A stretch of 64,000 nt of DNA from an uncultured beta proteobacterium (GCA_903905735.1 CAIVHU010000033.1:1-64000); one strand, 5' to 3'. Numbered from the stretch's first letter, positions 1-8,260 are shown. Notes: generated by a model not told the origin, from the sequence alone. A program made the numbers and translations.

Positions 1-94
1 AAGTTAACGTTGCTTTCTTTGCCAATTGAAACTCCAGATGGATTGGAGTATATATTATAAATGATATTAATGTCGGACATTGATTAATGTGTAT

Positions 95-568
95 TTATTT
101 TACGATTACAAGCTTATCATCAGCGAAATAAATAGCCTTGAAATCCAAAACGTTTAATGCTGGATGTTTCCAATCCTCAACCGTTTGAACTCTCACGCAT
201 GAACTTTTATTGTGATAACGCATAGCGGTCATACTGTTATCCATTGGATATTTTGAAGACCCCCAAAGCTTTGTAAAGTTTTTTCCGGGAATGGCATAAT
301 TATTAAGTTGACGCATGACACTATCGTCTGTTGCGCAGCGAATAATCGTCAGCACGTCTTGAATAACTGGAAGTGCTGATTTAATGGCTACCGATAAAGT
401 CCCACCAGGCGGAATGATGATTTTTATTTCGCTTGCGTTTGGCACCGACTGAACATCGGCTGGCCCCTGAAGCGGTGTAGCCGTAGGTGGCACCTGTGCG
501 CAACCCATCAAACTATAAAAAACAAGTGCAATGGCCGAATAAATTGATTTGAATGGTAGTTTTTTCAC
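95..568 (-). CDS. Hypothetical lipoprotein
   Basis: A 157-residue protein of unknown function. I chose the GTG at 568 because AAGGGG lies 6 bases upstream and because this start gives a clean signal peptide: two lysines, a hydrophobic stretch and a lipobox LMGC with Cys23. An upstream TTG at 604 would add 12 polar residues. The mature part has a Pro-rich stretch and then a small domain with two cysteines, and ends with a beta-rich segment (FKAIYFADDKLVIV). It is probably an outer- or inner-membrane lipoprotein exported by Sec and the Lsp pathway. It lies at the edge of the integrated element, on the same strand as the recombination genes. I recognise no family; conjugative elements often carry such small lipoproteins. 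Confidence 0.6.
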   Translation of the reverse strand: MKKLPFKSIYSAIALVFYSLMGCAQVPPTATPLQGPADVQSVPNASEIKIIIPPGGTLSVAIKSALPVIQDVLTIIRCATDDSVMRQLNNYAIPGKNFTKLWGSSKYPMDNSMTAMRYHNKSSCVRVQTVEDWKHPALNVLDFKAIYFADDKLVIVK

Positions 569-604
569 CCAATCCCCTTGCTTAAGAAAAAGATCCAGCT
601 TCAA

Positions 605-1209
605 TTATAAGAATCATGTGAGGATTTGAAAGAATCAGAAACCTCAATTTTTTGATAAATTTCAAGAGATGTACAACACTACAATCCACAACATTGACAC
701 CTATTGCGTATTCCGGCGATCGTGACCAGTTGCGCAGCGTGCAAGAGTTGCGCTGCGCAAATTGTATTCTGGAGGTTGCGCACTGCGCCAAACGGTACCC
801 AGCGGATGCTCGGATTTGGTTGTTTTGGCGGTTCAAAAGGGAATTCAGGACGTCCGGGGGTGGGGTCACCGGACATTTGAACTTGGCCTTGACAGAAGTC
901 AGCCAAATCATGTCGCCCAACGTCGGCTATCTGGCGGGCATTTCGGCTACCTGGCCGACAGCAGTCAGCCTATTCCTGACCGTCACAGACGACAGTCACT
1001 TGACCTTGGCCCCATCATTTTTGAACAAAAATCATCGCGAGTTACCTACCTCCCAGCGTTAACGGCATCGACCTGGCAGGATTATTTGATCAAAGCCATC
1101 GTCAATGTCTGAGACCGCCACCATGAGCAAGATTTGATTGTTTTCAAGCAAAAAAAAGACTGCCACCCACTGCACCACACCACAGGGGTGCAGTGCTGCA
1201 GTGATGCAA
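605..1209. other. 600-bp gap with inverted repeats, no convincing gene
   Basis: Short frames exist on both strands but none has a ribosome binding site or a credible protein. The visible structure is a perfect 10-bp inverted repeat, TTGCGCAGCG at 730-739 and CGCTGCGCAA at 751-760, followed at 775-793 by a related GC-rich motif (GGTTGCGCACTGCGCC). The rest (about 830-1130) could be decayed mobile-element DNA. I cannot identify a specific insertion sequence. Confidence 0.4.
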
Positions 1210-1749
1210 TCAAACAACTTGGCGCAATTTCATGCGATCCAGCCGATCATCGACACAGTCAGAAATTCTCTTGAGCGCCAGGCCCACCACCTCAAACGTC
1301 TCCGGTTCATTGACGCCGTGATAAACCATGGCCCGTTTGACGCCCAGCGCAGCCACCGCCTTGGTCATTTCATTGTGCACATTGGTGTCACGCGCAAAGT
1401 CACTGAATGGATAGGCGTTGCCTTTGACCAACAACCGCTTCATCACCTTGATGCGCAGTTCGCACTCACGCAAAGTCATTGAACCCGCGTCATGCAGTCG
1501 CAAGTCAATGCTGACCGTACCCTCCACGGTGGCATAAACATACAACCCAATGTCACTCAGTGCACGGCAATCGTCGTTCATGTAACTGTGGCGGTCGCCA
1601 GGCATCACACCCCGAAGTGACACCCAGAATGAGGATGACTGGTGGTCATAACCAGAATAGTCCCGGTCACCCCAATACCCAGGTCCGGTACGGCCTGCCC
1701 AGGTGGGGATGACAATTTCCGTTTTGATGGCTTTGACTGATTTCTTCAT
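1210..1749 (-). CDS. Hypothetical protein of the integrated element
   Basis: A 179-residue protein with no family I recognise. The start at 1749 is preferred because its ATG overlaps the stop of the upstream gene in an ATGA arrangement, which suggests translational coupling; an ATG at 1794 would give 15 more residues and a 49-base overlap. The protein begins with a Lys-rich segment, has a Gly/Tyr-rich stretch (GPGYWGDRDYSGYDHQ) near residues 22-37 and an alpha/beta-looking remainder. There is no signal peptide or membrane segment, so it is probably cytoplasmic. The position downstream of the 147-residue gene and the recombination genes points to an accessory role in the element. Confidence 0.6.
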   Translation of the reverse strand: MKKSVKAIKTEIVIPTWAGRTGPGYWGDRDYSGYDHQSSSFWVSLRGVMPGDRHSYMNDDCRALSDIGLYVYATVEGTVSIDLRLHDAGSMTLRECELRIKVMKRLLVKGNAYPFSDFARDTNVHNEMTKAVAALGVKRAMVYHGVNEPETFEVVGLALKRISDCVDDRLDRMKLRQVV

Positions 1750-2189
1750 ACTCGTGCTGCTCTGTTGAAGTGGGTGGTGGTTACTGTCCGACATGGCGGT
1801 GAAGGTGCCACTTGACTGTCAACACCCTGCGGATAGGTGATGTGCTCAGCCAGTGGCCCAAAGTGACTGGCTGTGCCCAGTTGGTTTAACGCGTAGTAAG
1901 CCGTGACGTAGTCCTTGACGCTCAGTCCGGTGGGCGGGAAGACACGGGGACTCGGGAACAGCCTGACCTTGCGATGTCGCCCGTCGCATTTCAGCGCGTA
2001 TGCCTGCAGGTCCTTGACCCGTTCAGCCAGCAGCGCCTGCGGTGTCAAATGGTGTCTCACCTCCTCCCACGGTAGGCTGGGGTTCTCCTTATAGAGACGG
2101 GCCACGGTAGGTTGCTGGTTGGTCGGTACACGGACCAGGTAACGCAGCCGTCCAATTTTGAGTACCGTGCTTGAATCGTTTTGCGCCAT
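1746..2189 (-). CDS. Hypothetical protein of the integrated element
   Basis: A 147-residue protein of unknown function. The ATG at 2189 has a strong GGAGG about 6 bases upstream. The N-terminal half is compact and slightly basic (LKIGRLRYLVRVPTNQQP); the middle contains many Leu/Ala/Lys residues that could form helices; the last 30 residues are Pro/Thr/Arg-rich and look disordered. No transmembrane segment is seen. It is the first gene after a terminator at 2311-2333 and shares a 4-base overlap with the next gene, so the two probably form one small transcript. It belongs to the accessory content of the element. Confidence 0.6.
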   Translation of the reverse strand: MAQNDSSTVLKIGRLRYLVRVPTNQQPTVARLYKENPSLPWEEVRHHLTPQALLAERVKDLQAYALKCDGRHRKVRLFPSPRVFPPTGLSVKDYVTAYYALNQLGTASHFGPLAEHITYPQGVDSQVAPSPPCRTVTTTHFNRAARV

Positions 2190-2310
2190 GATGTCCTCCA
2201 GATAGGTGAATGAATAGGCCCGGTTTCCAACTTTGTGTACGTGACCGAGGAAACCAGAAAATCGCCACGACCTGCTTGCCAGGCTCAGTGATGCCTTTCA
2301 ACAGCGCACT

Positions 2311-2333
2311 AAAAAGCCCTGACGCGCAGGGCT
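2311..2333 (-). terminator. Intrinsic terminator
   Basis: AGCCCTG at 2315-2321 pairs with CAGGGCT at 2327-2333 around a 5-base loop. On the minus strand the stem is followed by five T residues. It should end transcription of the recombination-gene group read from 5883 downwards. Confidence 0.75.
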
Positions 2334-2359
2334 ATGTGGTGTGAGTTGAAGTGGTGGTG

Positions 2360-2581
2360 TCAGAACCGCCGGAAATCAGCGCGCTCAAAGCGTTGCCGAT
2401 CCCAGCCCAGTTGGCGCATCAGCCGCGCTTTGGCTTGTGTCAGGTCACAGTCAAAGGCAGACCAGGTATCGCTTTCACTGGTATAGCGATACTCCCAGCC
2501 CCCGCTGATGCGCTGGAACAAGATGACATCCCGGCTGTTCCTGCATAGCTGTGGCTGCTGTTGCCGATCAGTGGCTGCCAT
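2360..2581 (-). CDS. Small hypothetical protein
   Basis: A 73-residue protein with no known family. Its ATG at 2581 sits one base after the stop codon of the Gp3-like gene, which suggests it is translated by reinitiation, as no good ribosome binding site is visible. The sequence after a Gln-rich N-terminus (VILFQRISGGWEYRYT) looks like a small beta-plus-helix domain and ends with basic and aromatic residues (FERADFRRF). It lies between the Gp3-like gene and a terminator, so it is the last gene of that group. It is cytoplasmic by absence of any export or membrane signal. It could be an accessory factor for the recombination genes; that is inference from position only. Confidence 0.5.
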   Translation of the reverse strand: MAATDRQQQPQLCRNSRDVILFQRISGGWEYRYTSESDTWSAFDCDLTQAKARLMRQLGWDRQRFERADFRRF

Positions 2582-2582
2582 G

Positions 2583-3623
2583 CTAGGTTGGCAAGGACGA
2601 CTGGGATGGCCGGAGTGGCTGAGAGGAACGCGAATGCTGCCCCACGGCCACTGACCTGTCCATGCCATTCATCAGTGCCACTTTTTTGTTCAGCTTGTCT
2701 GCCAGCCCAAGTTTCAGACCATTGGGTGGCTGACCACTACGCTCAGTGCCAACCCCCTCCTCTGTGCTGCCAGCGCCTGGACTGCCAAACTCATCTGGAT
2801 AGAACTCTTCTACTATCGCCACGCCCTCCTCTTCCGATTCCTCAAAAGCACCGGCAGCAAAACCCTGACGTGCTGCTTCATCCAATGCAGCCTGATCAAA
2901 GCCAGTGTTCTGGCGCAGCTCACGTTCCGCCTTGGCACTGGCCATGGCATCAGCCATCGTCGTACCCTTCCGGGTCGTGAGATCGACGTAGTAAATGGCA
3001 GCTCGATGGGACTTGGTGGTGGACTTGCCACGCAGTCGCAATTCCAGCGGCAAGGTGGACAGCATCCCACCCGAGATCGCATGGAAGTAACGCAGGCGGG
3101 TTGACAGCGTGCGAATCGAATTGAAGCCAGTAGTGCGAAATATGAAAGTACCGATTTCATCGTCAGCCTGAAGTGGGTCCTGGTGCTGATCCACCACCAC
3201 GCGCACATTGAGTCGGCCATAGGGCTTGCAGTAACCGCCTTTGGCCAGTTCACAGGCTTCAGGGGATGGACAAGGCAGGGTTTGCACCCCGGCTGCCAGT
3301 GAGCGTCTGCAGGTCTCACCATTGCCGACACATTGAGGCCGGCCAGTTTGCCGATCGAACATGCTGTAATTTGCACGTAGATTCAAATCCGGATCATCAA
3401 ACAAGAGCCGTATGGGAATATGGCGCAATTTGGCACCAGCCCCTGCCATCTTTCGCAAGGTCTCGTCCAGCGGGTGGTTGACCCAGTTGCCGTCTTTTTG
3501 CACCTGGCTGGTGAGAGTGAATTCGTCGTCCTTCTCAGGCAGCCGTTTGCCTGCTTTTTCGACAATTCTGCCGATAGAAATTCGGCCAATGATGGGGGGC
3601 GTTAGAGCCAGACCTTTGAGCAT
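2583..3623 (-). CDS. Gp3-like (recombination directionality factor-like) protein
   Basis: A 346-residue protein resembling the family often annotated in betaproteobacterial mobile elements as hydrolase or metal-binding protein and related to phage L5 gp3, whose role is to bias integrase towards excision. The start at 3623 has AAGGA 7 bases upstream; a longer reading to 3680 lacks one. A cysteine cluster (Cys98, Cys105, Cys118, Cys124, Cys132) looks like a metal site. The C-terminal third (after about residue 245) is acidic, then Gly/Ser-rich and probably disordered. It follows the YqaJ exonuclease gene on the same strand. Family placement is from recalled sequence character, not a search; an actual excision role is inference. 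Confidence 0.65.
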   Translation of the reverse strand: MLKGLALTPPIIGRISIGRIVEKAGKRLPEKDDEFTLTSQVQKDGNWVNHPLDETLRKMAGAGAKLRHIPIRLLFDDPDLNLRANYSMFDRQTGRPQCVGNGETCRRSLAAGVQTLPCPSPEACELAKGGYCKPYGRLNVRVVVDQHQDPLQADDEIGTFIFRTTGFNSIRTLSTRLRYFHAISGGMLSTLPLELRLRGKSTTKSHRAAIYYVDLTTRKGTTMADAMASAKAERELRQNTGFDQAALDEAARQGFAAGAFEESEEEGVAIVEEFYPDEFGSPGAGSTEEGVGTERSGQPPNGLKLGLADKLNKKVALMNGMDRSVAVGQHSRSSQPLRPSQSSLPT

Positions 3624-3758
3624 GATGGTTCCTTGGGTTGGGATAGAGGACAAAACGTCAACAAGTTCAGTTGACGACACCCACCCCCGTATGCCGCTGG
3701 AGGGTGGGTCAGTGAGTACCCCAGCGGTTGGGGTCGGGGGATAGCCTGGGTGCTGGCT

Positions 3759-4769
3759 TCAGGTGTTGACCAGAAAACGCCGGGAGCCGGGTTTGACCAG
3801 GGCATAACGCTGGGCAAGTTCCGGTTGGTCTTGGAGCAAAGTGGTTGTATCCAGACCGGAACTATCCTTGCTGCGTTTGAAGGTGACCGCACCGGTGTCA
3901 AACACCACCTTGCTGGCCTCCCCCATGCGTTGTTGGATAGTCTGTTTCAGTTGGGCTTCCAGCAGGACATTGGTGGCCAGCACTTCCCGGATCGCCAGCA
4001 GATCAGAAAACACCGCTGACATCTCCAGATCACCAGATAAATCCAGCGTCTGGCCACTGTCTTTGGGGTACAGGCAGCGCAGAGCCACATCGGCTGAATC
4101 CGATCCATCTGCAGGGGGTGCTGTGTCGGTTTCCACGTAGTGCCAGAAATTCCGCTCCAACTCGATCAACTTGGCGATCAGAGCCTCATCACGCTGGATG
4201 CGATGGATCTGGAGATCCTGACCACAGATCAGCACCGCCACATCGGCACAGGGCTTGCCCGTCACGGCCAACTGGTGCATGACCTGTAATTGGATATATT
4301 CCGGCACACCTTCCCGCCACAAAAACGATCCTTGAAATCCGGCTGTCTTGCACTCCAAGATCTGGACATCTGGGGCACCCATGACTTCCCGGTCAATGTT
4401 GGCCAGCATCCAGGCCTCTTTCGGATGTTGAAGCACCGCATTGATACGCCGGACGCGGTGGCCGGTGCGTTTGGTGTAGTGCGCCGCCACAATGTGCTCC
4501 AGCAGCGTGCCCCAGTACGCTGGACTGGTCTCATCATTGGGATCGGTTTTGGGCAGGTTGTCATCCCGGCCGGTCTTGTCCATCCAGAGTTCAAGCTGAC
4601 TTTTGTACGGATTCAAGCCAACGGCTGCCGCTGCATCGGAGCTGCCGATGCCTTGCTTTCTGACAGTGAGCCACTGGTCACGGTCCAGGGTGTTGGTCTT
4701 GACCAGTTTGAGGGCGACTTGTGAACGGGCCGGTTTGTCTGCCCGTGGGGTCTGTAGTGGGTTGGCCAT
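3759..4769 (-). CDS. YqaJ/lambda-type exonuclease
   Basis: A 336-residue nuclease of the YqaJ viral recombinase family. Such enzymes degrade the 5' strand of duplex DNA and feed a single-strand annealing protein in phage and conjugative-element recombination. The RKQGIGSSDAAAAVG block (residues 38-52) is the family hallmark. Likely catalytic residues are Glu91 (WGTLLE), Asp126 (NIDREV), Glu139 and Lys141 (LECKTA); the QLQVMHQLAV helix (160-169) follows as expected. The C-terminal region beyond residue 220 is predicted helical. The ATG at 4769 is preferred to an upstream start at 4784. No Bet/Erf-type annealing protein lies in the window; it may be further left or one of the unknown genes. Confidence 0.9.
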   Translation of the reverse strand: MANPLQTPRADKPARSQVALKLVKTNTLDRDQWLTVRKQGIGSSDAAAAVGLNPYKSQLELWMDKTGRDDNLPKTDPNDETSPAYWGTLLEHIVAAHYTKRTGHRVRRINAVLQHPKEAWMLANIDREVMGAPDVQILECKTAGFQGSFLWREGVPEYIQLQVMHQLAVTGKPCADVAVLICGQDLQIHRIQRDEALIAKLIELERNFWHYVETDTAPPADGSDSADVALRCLYPKDSGQTLDLSGDLEMSAVFSDLLAIREVLATNVLLEAQLKQTIQQRMGEASKVVFDTGAVTFKRSKDSSGLDTTTLLQDQPELAQRYALVKPGSRRFLVNT

Positions 4770-4813
4770 GATGGTTTCTTTCAAGGGTTGATGGCGATGT
4801 CGGATTCACCAAC

Positions 4814-4848
4814 AAAAAACCCCGCTCAATCCGGAGACTGAACGGGGT
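4814..4848 (-). terminator. Intrinsic terminator
   Basis: ACCCCG (4819-4824) pairs with CGGGGT (4843-4848), extended inward by three pairs after one mismatch. The minus strand continues into six T residues. It lies between the DUF932 gene and the exonuclease gene, so it would reduce read-through from the former. Confidence 0.7.
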
Positions 4849-4914
4849 ATGGTGGTGGTGGTTGGCGTTGGAGTGACGTTGCTGTTGTGAACTGGCCGGA
4901 CTATGAGATTCAGG

Positions 4915-5883
4915 TCACGCCACCAGTTGCAGGGCGTGGTCCAGGGCACGCTGTTTCAAGGCAGCACCCTGACCAAACCAGGCAGAGTCAAGACGGTATT
5001 CCTGGCTGCGTGCCCTCTTTTCATGGTCAACAAACTCGGTGACCGCGTTCAAAAGTCCCCACGCGGTACCAGAAGCTGAAGCCATTTCAGAGCCCTTGCC
5101 TTTGCCGTCGTACAAGGCCTGGACAGTCTTCAAAGCACGCTCATTCATCAGTCCCTGTGCTGGATCGACTTGGACGTCGGTGGCACAAATGACCTTCAAA
5201 AAATAATGGAGTGCTTCATGACTTTTGACTTTACGTTCCGACAATGTGCGCATGCGATACAGAAAGCCGTCCCAGCTTGAGACGGCAATGCCCAACTGCT
5301 TTTTGATGGCGTTTGGATCGAATGTTGTGCTGTGTGGCACCTTGATCGCGCTGCTGTTGCCGTTCAAAGCCATGGCCAACGTGTTTTGACATACCACGCG
5401 AACGACCGTCGGTGTGGCGGTCGTGGCAAGCGTACCATCACAACTCGTGGCCAGTAGGGTATAGCCCTTTACCGCATCACTTCCTTTGAGGACGGTTTCT
5501 TTGCCCGTCTTGGCCAAGGCCCAGAAGCGGCGGCCATTGTGTAGACATCCTGCGGTTTCCAACTCAAAGCCAGAGACCTCGACGAGACTGCGAAACCATT
5601 CCAACACTTCGCGCGGCTGAACGATTTTGTAGCGCCCACTGACCACAGAAAGTGGTTCCTTGGTGTCGCTGCGGTAGAGCACTTTCTGGTCCTCGTACGT
5701 CATGATTGAGCCGAGCGTACCGGCTTGCTCGGTCATATAGCGAACTGGTGTCGTTCTGATCTCCCATGCCATGCCAGCTTCTTTTTGCCAGACTTCGATT
5801 GACTGTTTGGCTGGCAATTGATTTCCCAAGTTATGCCAAGGGGCCTGTCCTACGAATGCCATTTTTTGTACTGCGTGTGCCAT
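4915..5883 (-). CDS. DUF932 / phage-plasmid-like protein
   Basis: A 322-residue protein of the DUF932 family (the TIGR03299 phage/plasmid-like group). Its biochemical role is not established; members are common on conjugative elements, plasmids and phages. The N-terminal block (FVGQAPWHNLGNQL, residues 10-23) is characteristic, as is the central segment with VSGRYKIVQPREVLEWF. Length matches the family. The start at 5883 is the only good ATG before the conserved block. It is cytoplasmic, with no membrane segment. The gene is followed by a terminator and then the YqaJ exonuclease gene, an arrangement that I associate with the recombination region of betaproteobacterial integrative elements. 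Confidence 0.85.
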   Translation of the reverse strand: MAHAVQKMAFVGQAPWHNLGNQLPAKQSIEVWQKEAGMAWEIRTTPVRYMTEQAGTLGSIMTYEDQKVLYRSDTKEPLSVVSGRYKIVQPREVLEWFRSLVEVSGFELETAGCLHNGRRFWALAKTGKETVLKGSDAVKGYTLLATSCDGTLATTATPTVVRVVCQNTLAMALNGNSSAIKVPHSTTFDPNAIKKQLGIAVSSWDGFLYRMRTLSERKVKSHEALHYFLKVICATDVQVDPAQGLMNERALKTVQALYDGKGKGSEMASASGTAWGLLNAVTEFVDHEKRARSQEYRLDSAWFGQGAALKQRALDHALQLVA

Positions 5884-6118
5884 GATGATTTCTCTTTCTT
5901 TGGTTGGAGTTGGGTTTGTGAATGGACGTGACCAAGCCGCTAAAGGGTTTCAGCAGTCAAAAGCCAGATACCAAGGGGTTAAGGAAAAACGACGGGAGAG
6001 GTGTCACCCGAGGGTGACCAGGTCATCAGAATCAGCGAAGTGACCTGAGCCTGTGGGAGTGTGAGTCTGATCGTGTCCGGCGATGTCCAAAGACATTAGC
6101 CATCTGTCAACGCTCAGA

Positions 6119-6469
6119 TCACATGCCAGTGGGATACATCGGTTCCGGTTCAGTCGGTTTCTTACTGAAGGTGTAGTGACATGCCAGGCATCGGTAGTTG
6201 TCAAAGACGTTCTGGTCGACGACTTCACCGAGCTTGGCGCCGAGTGCGCCGCCGGTAGCGCCGCCAATCAGGCCACCTATGATGGCGCCTACCGTGGTGC
6301 CGACGGGTCCGACAGCAGTTCCGGTCATCGCACCGATTTCGCCACCACGCAAAACACCGGCAGCCACGCTGGCGGCACCGGCAAGGGTGCCCAGGGTGCT
6401 ACCAGCTTTTTTGCCGTAGTTTCTGGTGTCGATGCGATCCGACTGACATCGAGGGCATTGAAGGGTCAT
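6119..6469 (-). CDS. Zinc-ribbon protein with internal glycine-zipper segment
   Basis: A 116-residue protein that begins with a CPRC pair (Cys5, Cys8) and ends with a CLAC pair (Cys94, Cys97), so the two halves of a likely zinc ribbon flank an 80-residue insert. The insert is Gly/Ala-rich with GxxxG repeats (AIIGGLIGGATGGALGAKLG, residues 62-81) and could insert into or lie on a membrane. ATG at 6469 puts the first Cys pair at the N-terminus. I know of no experimentally characterised protein with this arrangement. Neighbours are small element genes on the same strand. Function unknown. Confidence 0.6.
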   Translation of the reverse strand: MTLQCPRCQSDRIDTRNYGKKAGSTLGTLAGAASVAAGVLRGGEIGAMTGTAVGPVGTTVGAIIGGLIGGATGGALGAKLGEVVDQNVFDNYRCLACHYTFSKKPTEPEPMYPTGM

Positions 6470-6511
6470 GGTGCATGCTCCGATCATGAATATAAGGGTA
6501 CAGGTTCATGG

Positions 6512-6655
6512 TCAGTGCCGGTAAGCCTTGCGCCATTCGCCGCGTTTGAGTGCATGGATGTATTCGACCAGGCCGATGGCGGTGATGGCTGCGGTGATCA
6601 GCACAATGGCAAAGGCGGTGAGGCATTCCATGGGCGAGGTTGGGTTGATGATCAT
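6512..6655 (-). CDS. Small membrane protein
   Basis: A 47-residue protein with one transmembrane segment (about residues 11-31, rich in Ala, Ile and Val) and a short basic tail (KRGEWRKAYRH), so the C-terminus is probably cytoplasmic. The ATG near 6655 has AAGGA about 7 bases upstream. No family is recognised. It lies just upstream of, and on the same strand as, the glycine-zipper zinc-ribbon gene, and the two could be co-transcribed. Small single-span proteins of this kind are frequent on conjugative elements, but no role can be assigned. Confidence 0.5.
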   Translation of the reverse strand: MIINPTSPMECLTAFAIVLITAAITAIGLVEYIHALKRGEWRKAYRH

Positions 6656-7046
6656 GGTGATCCTTTCGAGGGTTGGGGGATTGAGAGATAAGGCCAGTCT
6701 CTCGTCTGGTGGGGGAAAACGAACTGGGATCAAGACGGCAAAAGGTGACTAGACGGCATAACGACCCGCCGCATCGCTGCAGGCGTGGTCGAACCAACGT
6801 CAATCGGTGCCACCAGTGAATAATTTATAGATCAACCGCAATGGTGTGAGAGCGGTGTGATCAGGTTGCGCGACAACCCAGGAGCCTTGATGCCTGGGCA
6901 GTCAAAGCGGCTGATGCATCGACCTTCAGCTTTGACTGAACCGGCCCTTGAAACCAAGCGTTGCCAGTGAACACCTCTGGACATTGACGGTGTCATCTAT
7001 GGCCGGACAGCAAGAACATTGACCTGTCTATTTCTGGAGAATACAA
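6656..7046. other. Divergent intergenic region with two hairpins
   Basis: This 390-bp gap separates minus-strand genes from the plus-strand gene at 7047. It holds CCCAGG (6877-6882) with CCTGGG (6893-6898), directly followed by CAGTCAAAGC (6899-6908) with GCTTTGACTG (6929-6938). The second arm can also pair as an 8-bp plus 5-bp stem with a bulge. No T-run follows, so these are not ordinary terminators. They could be part of a regulatory RNA, a transfer origin or a replication-priming site; nothing decides between these. Confidence 0.45.
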
Positions 7047-7889
7047 ATGCAATCAGCCCGGTGCACCCGAAATGGGTCGGTTTACCACGCGCAACAACTC
7101 ACAGGCCTGCCAAACGACGATCTTTCGCAAAGGCGGCACCATCTGGTCTGCCCCGAGTGCGGTGGACCTGCTTTTTATCGGAAGGAATCGCAAAACGGGC
7201 GGGATGCCTGTTTTGGTGCGCGACCTCATGCCAGTGGCTGCAGTTTGAAGGCGGCACAGGCAACGTTCCAGGCCTCTGGGCAGGCAGATGCCTATGCTGC
7301 GCAGATGGCACGAACTGAACGCATCGTGGTGGATTTTGAGTATGGGGCCCATCCGTCGCAGGATCAGCCAATCACAGCAGGTGGATGGCACAGTCCAAGG
7401 ATCCACAGTGATGTCCTGTCTGGCTCTGGCGCTGGTTCGACCACGGCGACACACGTCAGGTTGCGACCGCTTTTGCGCCTGCTGATGGCACTACCGGCAT
7501 TGAGCAGTTCCGAGCAGTGGGTGGACGTGCCGGACATGGGAACTTTCAAGGTCGCCGATTTCTTTTCCCCGTTCGAACGTCTAGCGGAGCTACCGGGCTG
7601 TCGTTACTTGGGGACGTTCGGGAAAATTCAGTCAGCGTGGCTTGCTCCGCTGGAAGAAGCACTTTGGCTGAACTCAGGCCAACCTGATGATCCGGGCATT
7701 TGTGTACCTCGTCCACTCATCCCCGCGCTGGTTGAGCGGTTTCAGATTGGAGATGCCAGTGACTTGGCTGGTGCGAATGTGTTGGTTTTTGGCATCCTTC
7801 GGACCTCTCAGCATGGCAAGAAATACCTGCTGCTGGATGACTTGAACCACATCACCGTTGTCTTGCCGGACGATCAGCAAGCTTTTTGA
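7047..7889 (+). CDS. Hypothetical protein with N-terminal zinc-binding motif
   Basis: A 280-residue protein of unknown function, the only plus-strand gene in the element. The ATG has GGAG 8 bases upstream (TCTGGAGAATACAA). Residues 35-65 hold CPEC (35-38), Cys55, His61 and Cys65, which look like a zinc finger. The remainder has no recognised domain; the C-terminal part (ANVLVFGILR then KKYLLLDDLNHITVVLP) looks like a small beta sheet, perhaps OB-like. It sits next to the tRNA-Pro end of the element and is read towards the tRNA gene. It could be a nucleic-acid-binding accessory factor; that is inference. Confidence 0.6.
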   Translation: MQSARCTRNGSVYHAQQLTGLPNDDLSQRRHHLVCPECGGPAFYRKESQNGRDACFGARPHASGCSLKAAQATFQASGQADAYAAQMARTERIVVDFEYGAHPSQDQPITAGGWHSPRIHSDVLSGSGAGSTTATHVRLRPLLRLLMALPALSSSEQWVDVPDMGTFKVADFFSPFERLAELPGCRYLGTFGKIQSAWLAPLEEALWLNSGQPDDPGICVPRPLIPALVERFQIGDASDLAGANVLVFGILRTSQHGKKYLLLDDLNHITVVLPDDQQAF

Positions 7890-8106
7890 AGCCTCGGATG
7901 CCATCGGGCGGTCTTGGTAGACAGTCCTCATGGGCGTGATATATGGCCAAAAATTTTTAGAATCGTCTGTTTCGGCATTGCACTTCCAGTTGAGAAACGG
8001 TCAGAAAAAATCATTTCCGGCGAGGTCAATGAGAACTGCGTTGGTGAACAAGGCTACCGAGTTACGGAAAATCCGGACACGCGCCGGACACGGAGTCCAA
8101 TCAAAG

Positions 8107-8141
8107 AAAAAGGACTTAGCCCATTTCTAAGCTAAGTCCTT
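8107..8141 (-). terminator. Intrinsic terminator of tRNA-Pro
   Basis: AAGGACTTAGC (8110-8120) and GCTAAGTCCTT (8131-8141) form a perfect 11-bp stem with a 10-base loop. The minus strand continues with T residues. It starts 9 bases beyond the tRNA 3' end. Confidence 0.85.
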
Positions 8142-8149
8142 GATTTTAT

Positions 8150-8226
8150 TGGTCGGTGTGAAAGGATTCGAACCTTCGACCCCTTGCACCCCATGCAAGT
8201 GCGCTACCAGGCTGCGCCACACACCG
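8150..8226 (-). tRNA. tRNA-Pro(GGG)
   Basis: The minus strand folds as a tRNA of 77 bases including an encoded CCA. The acceptor arms are CGGTGTG (8226-8220) and CACACCG; the anticodon stem is CTTGC/GCAAG with loop ATGGGGT, giving anticodon GGG for proline codons CCC/CCU. The T arm contains GGTTCGAATCC. A consensus -10 box TATAAT lies at 8241-8236, about 9 bases before the 5' end, and an 11-bp terminator follows. tRNA 3' ends are common integration sites; the accessory genes at 1-7889 lie on its 3' side, as expected for an element inserted here. A matching partial tRNA copy at the other end would be outside the window. Confidence 0.95.
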
Positions 8227-8260
8227 AAGCCCGCAATTATAACGGCCGCACAGTCGGATA

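Noticed and set aside
652-1112. Overlapping plus-strand frames near the left edge
   Set aside because: No ribosome binding site, no recognisable fold and low-complexity translation in both frames.
7930-8130. A 66-residue plus-strand frame beside tRNA-Pro as an integrase fragment
   Set aside because: No tyrosine-recombinase motif is visible and it runs through the tRNA terminator.
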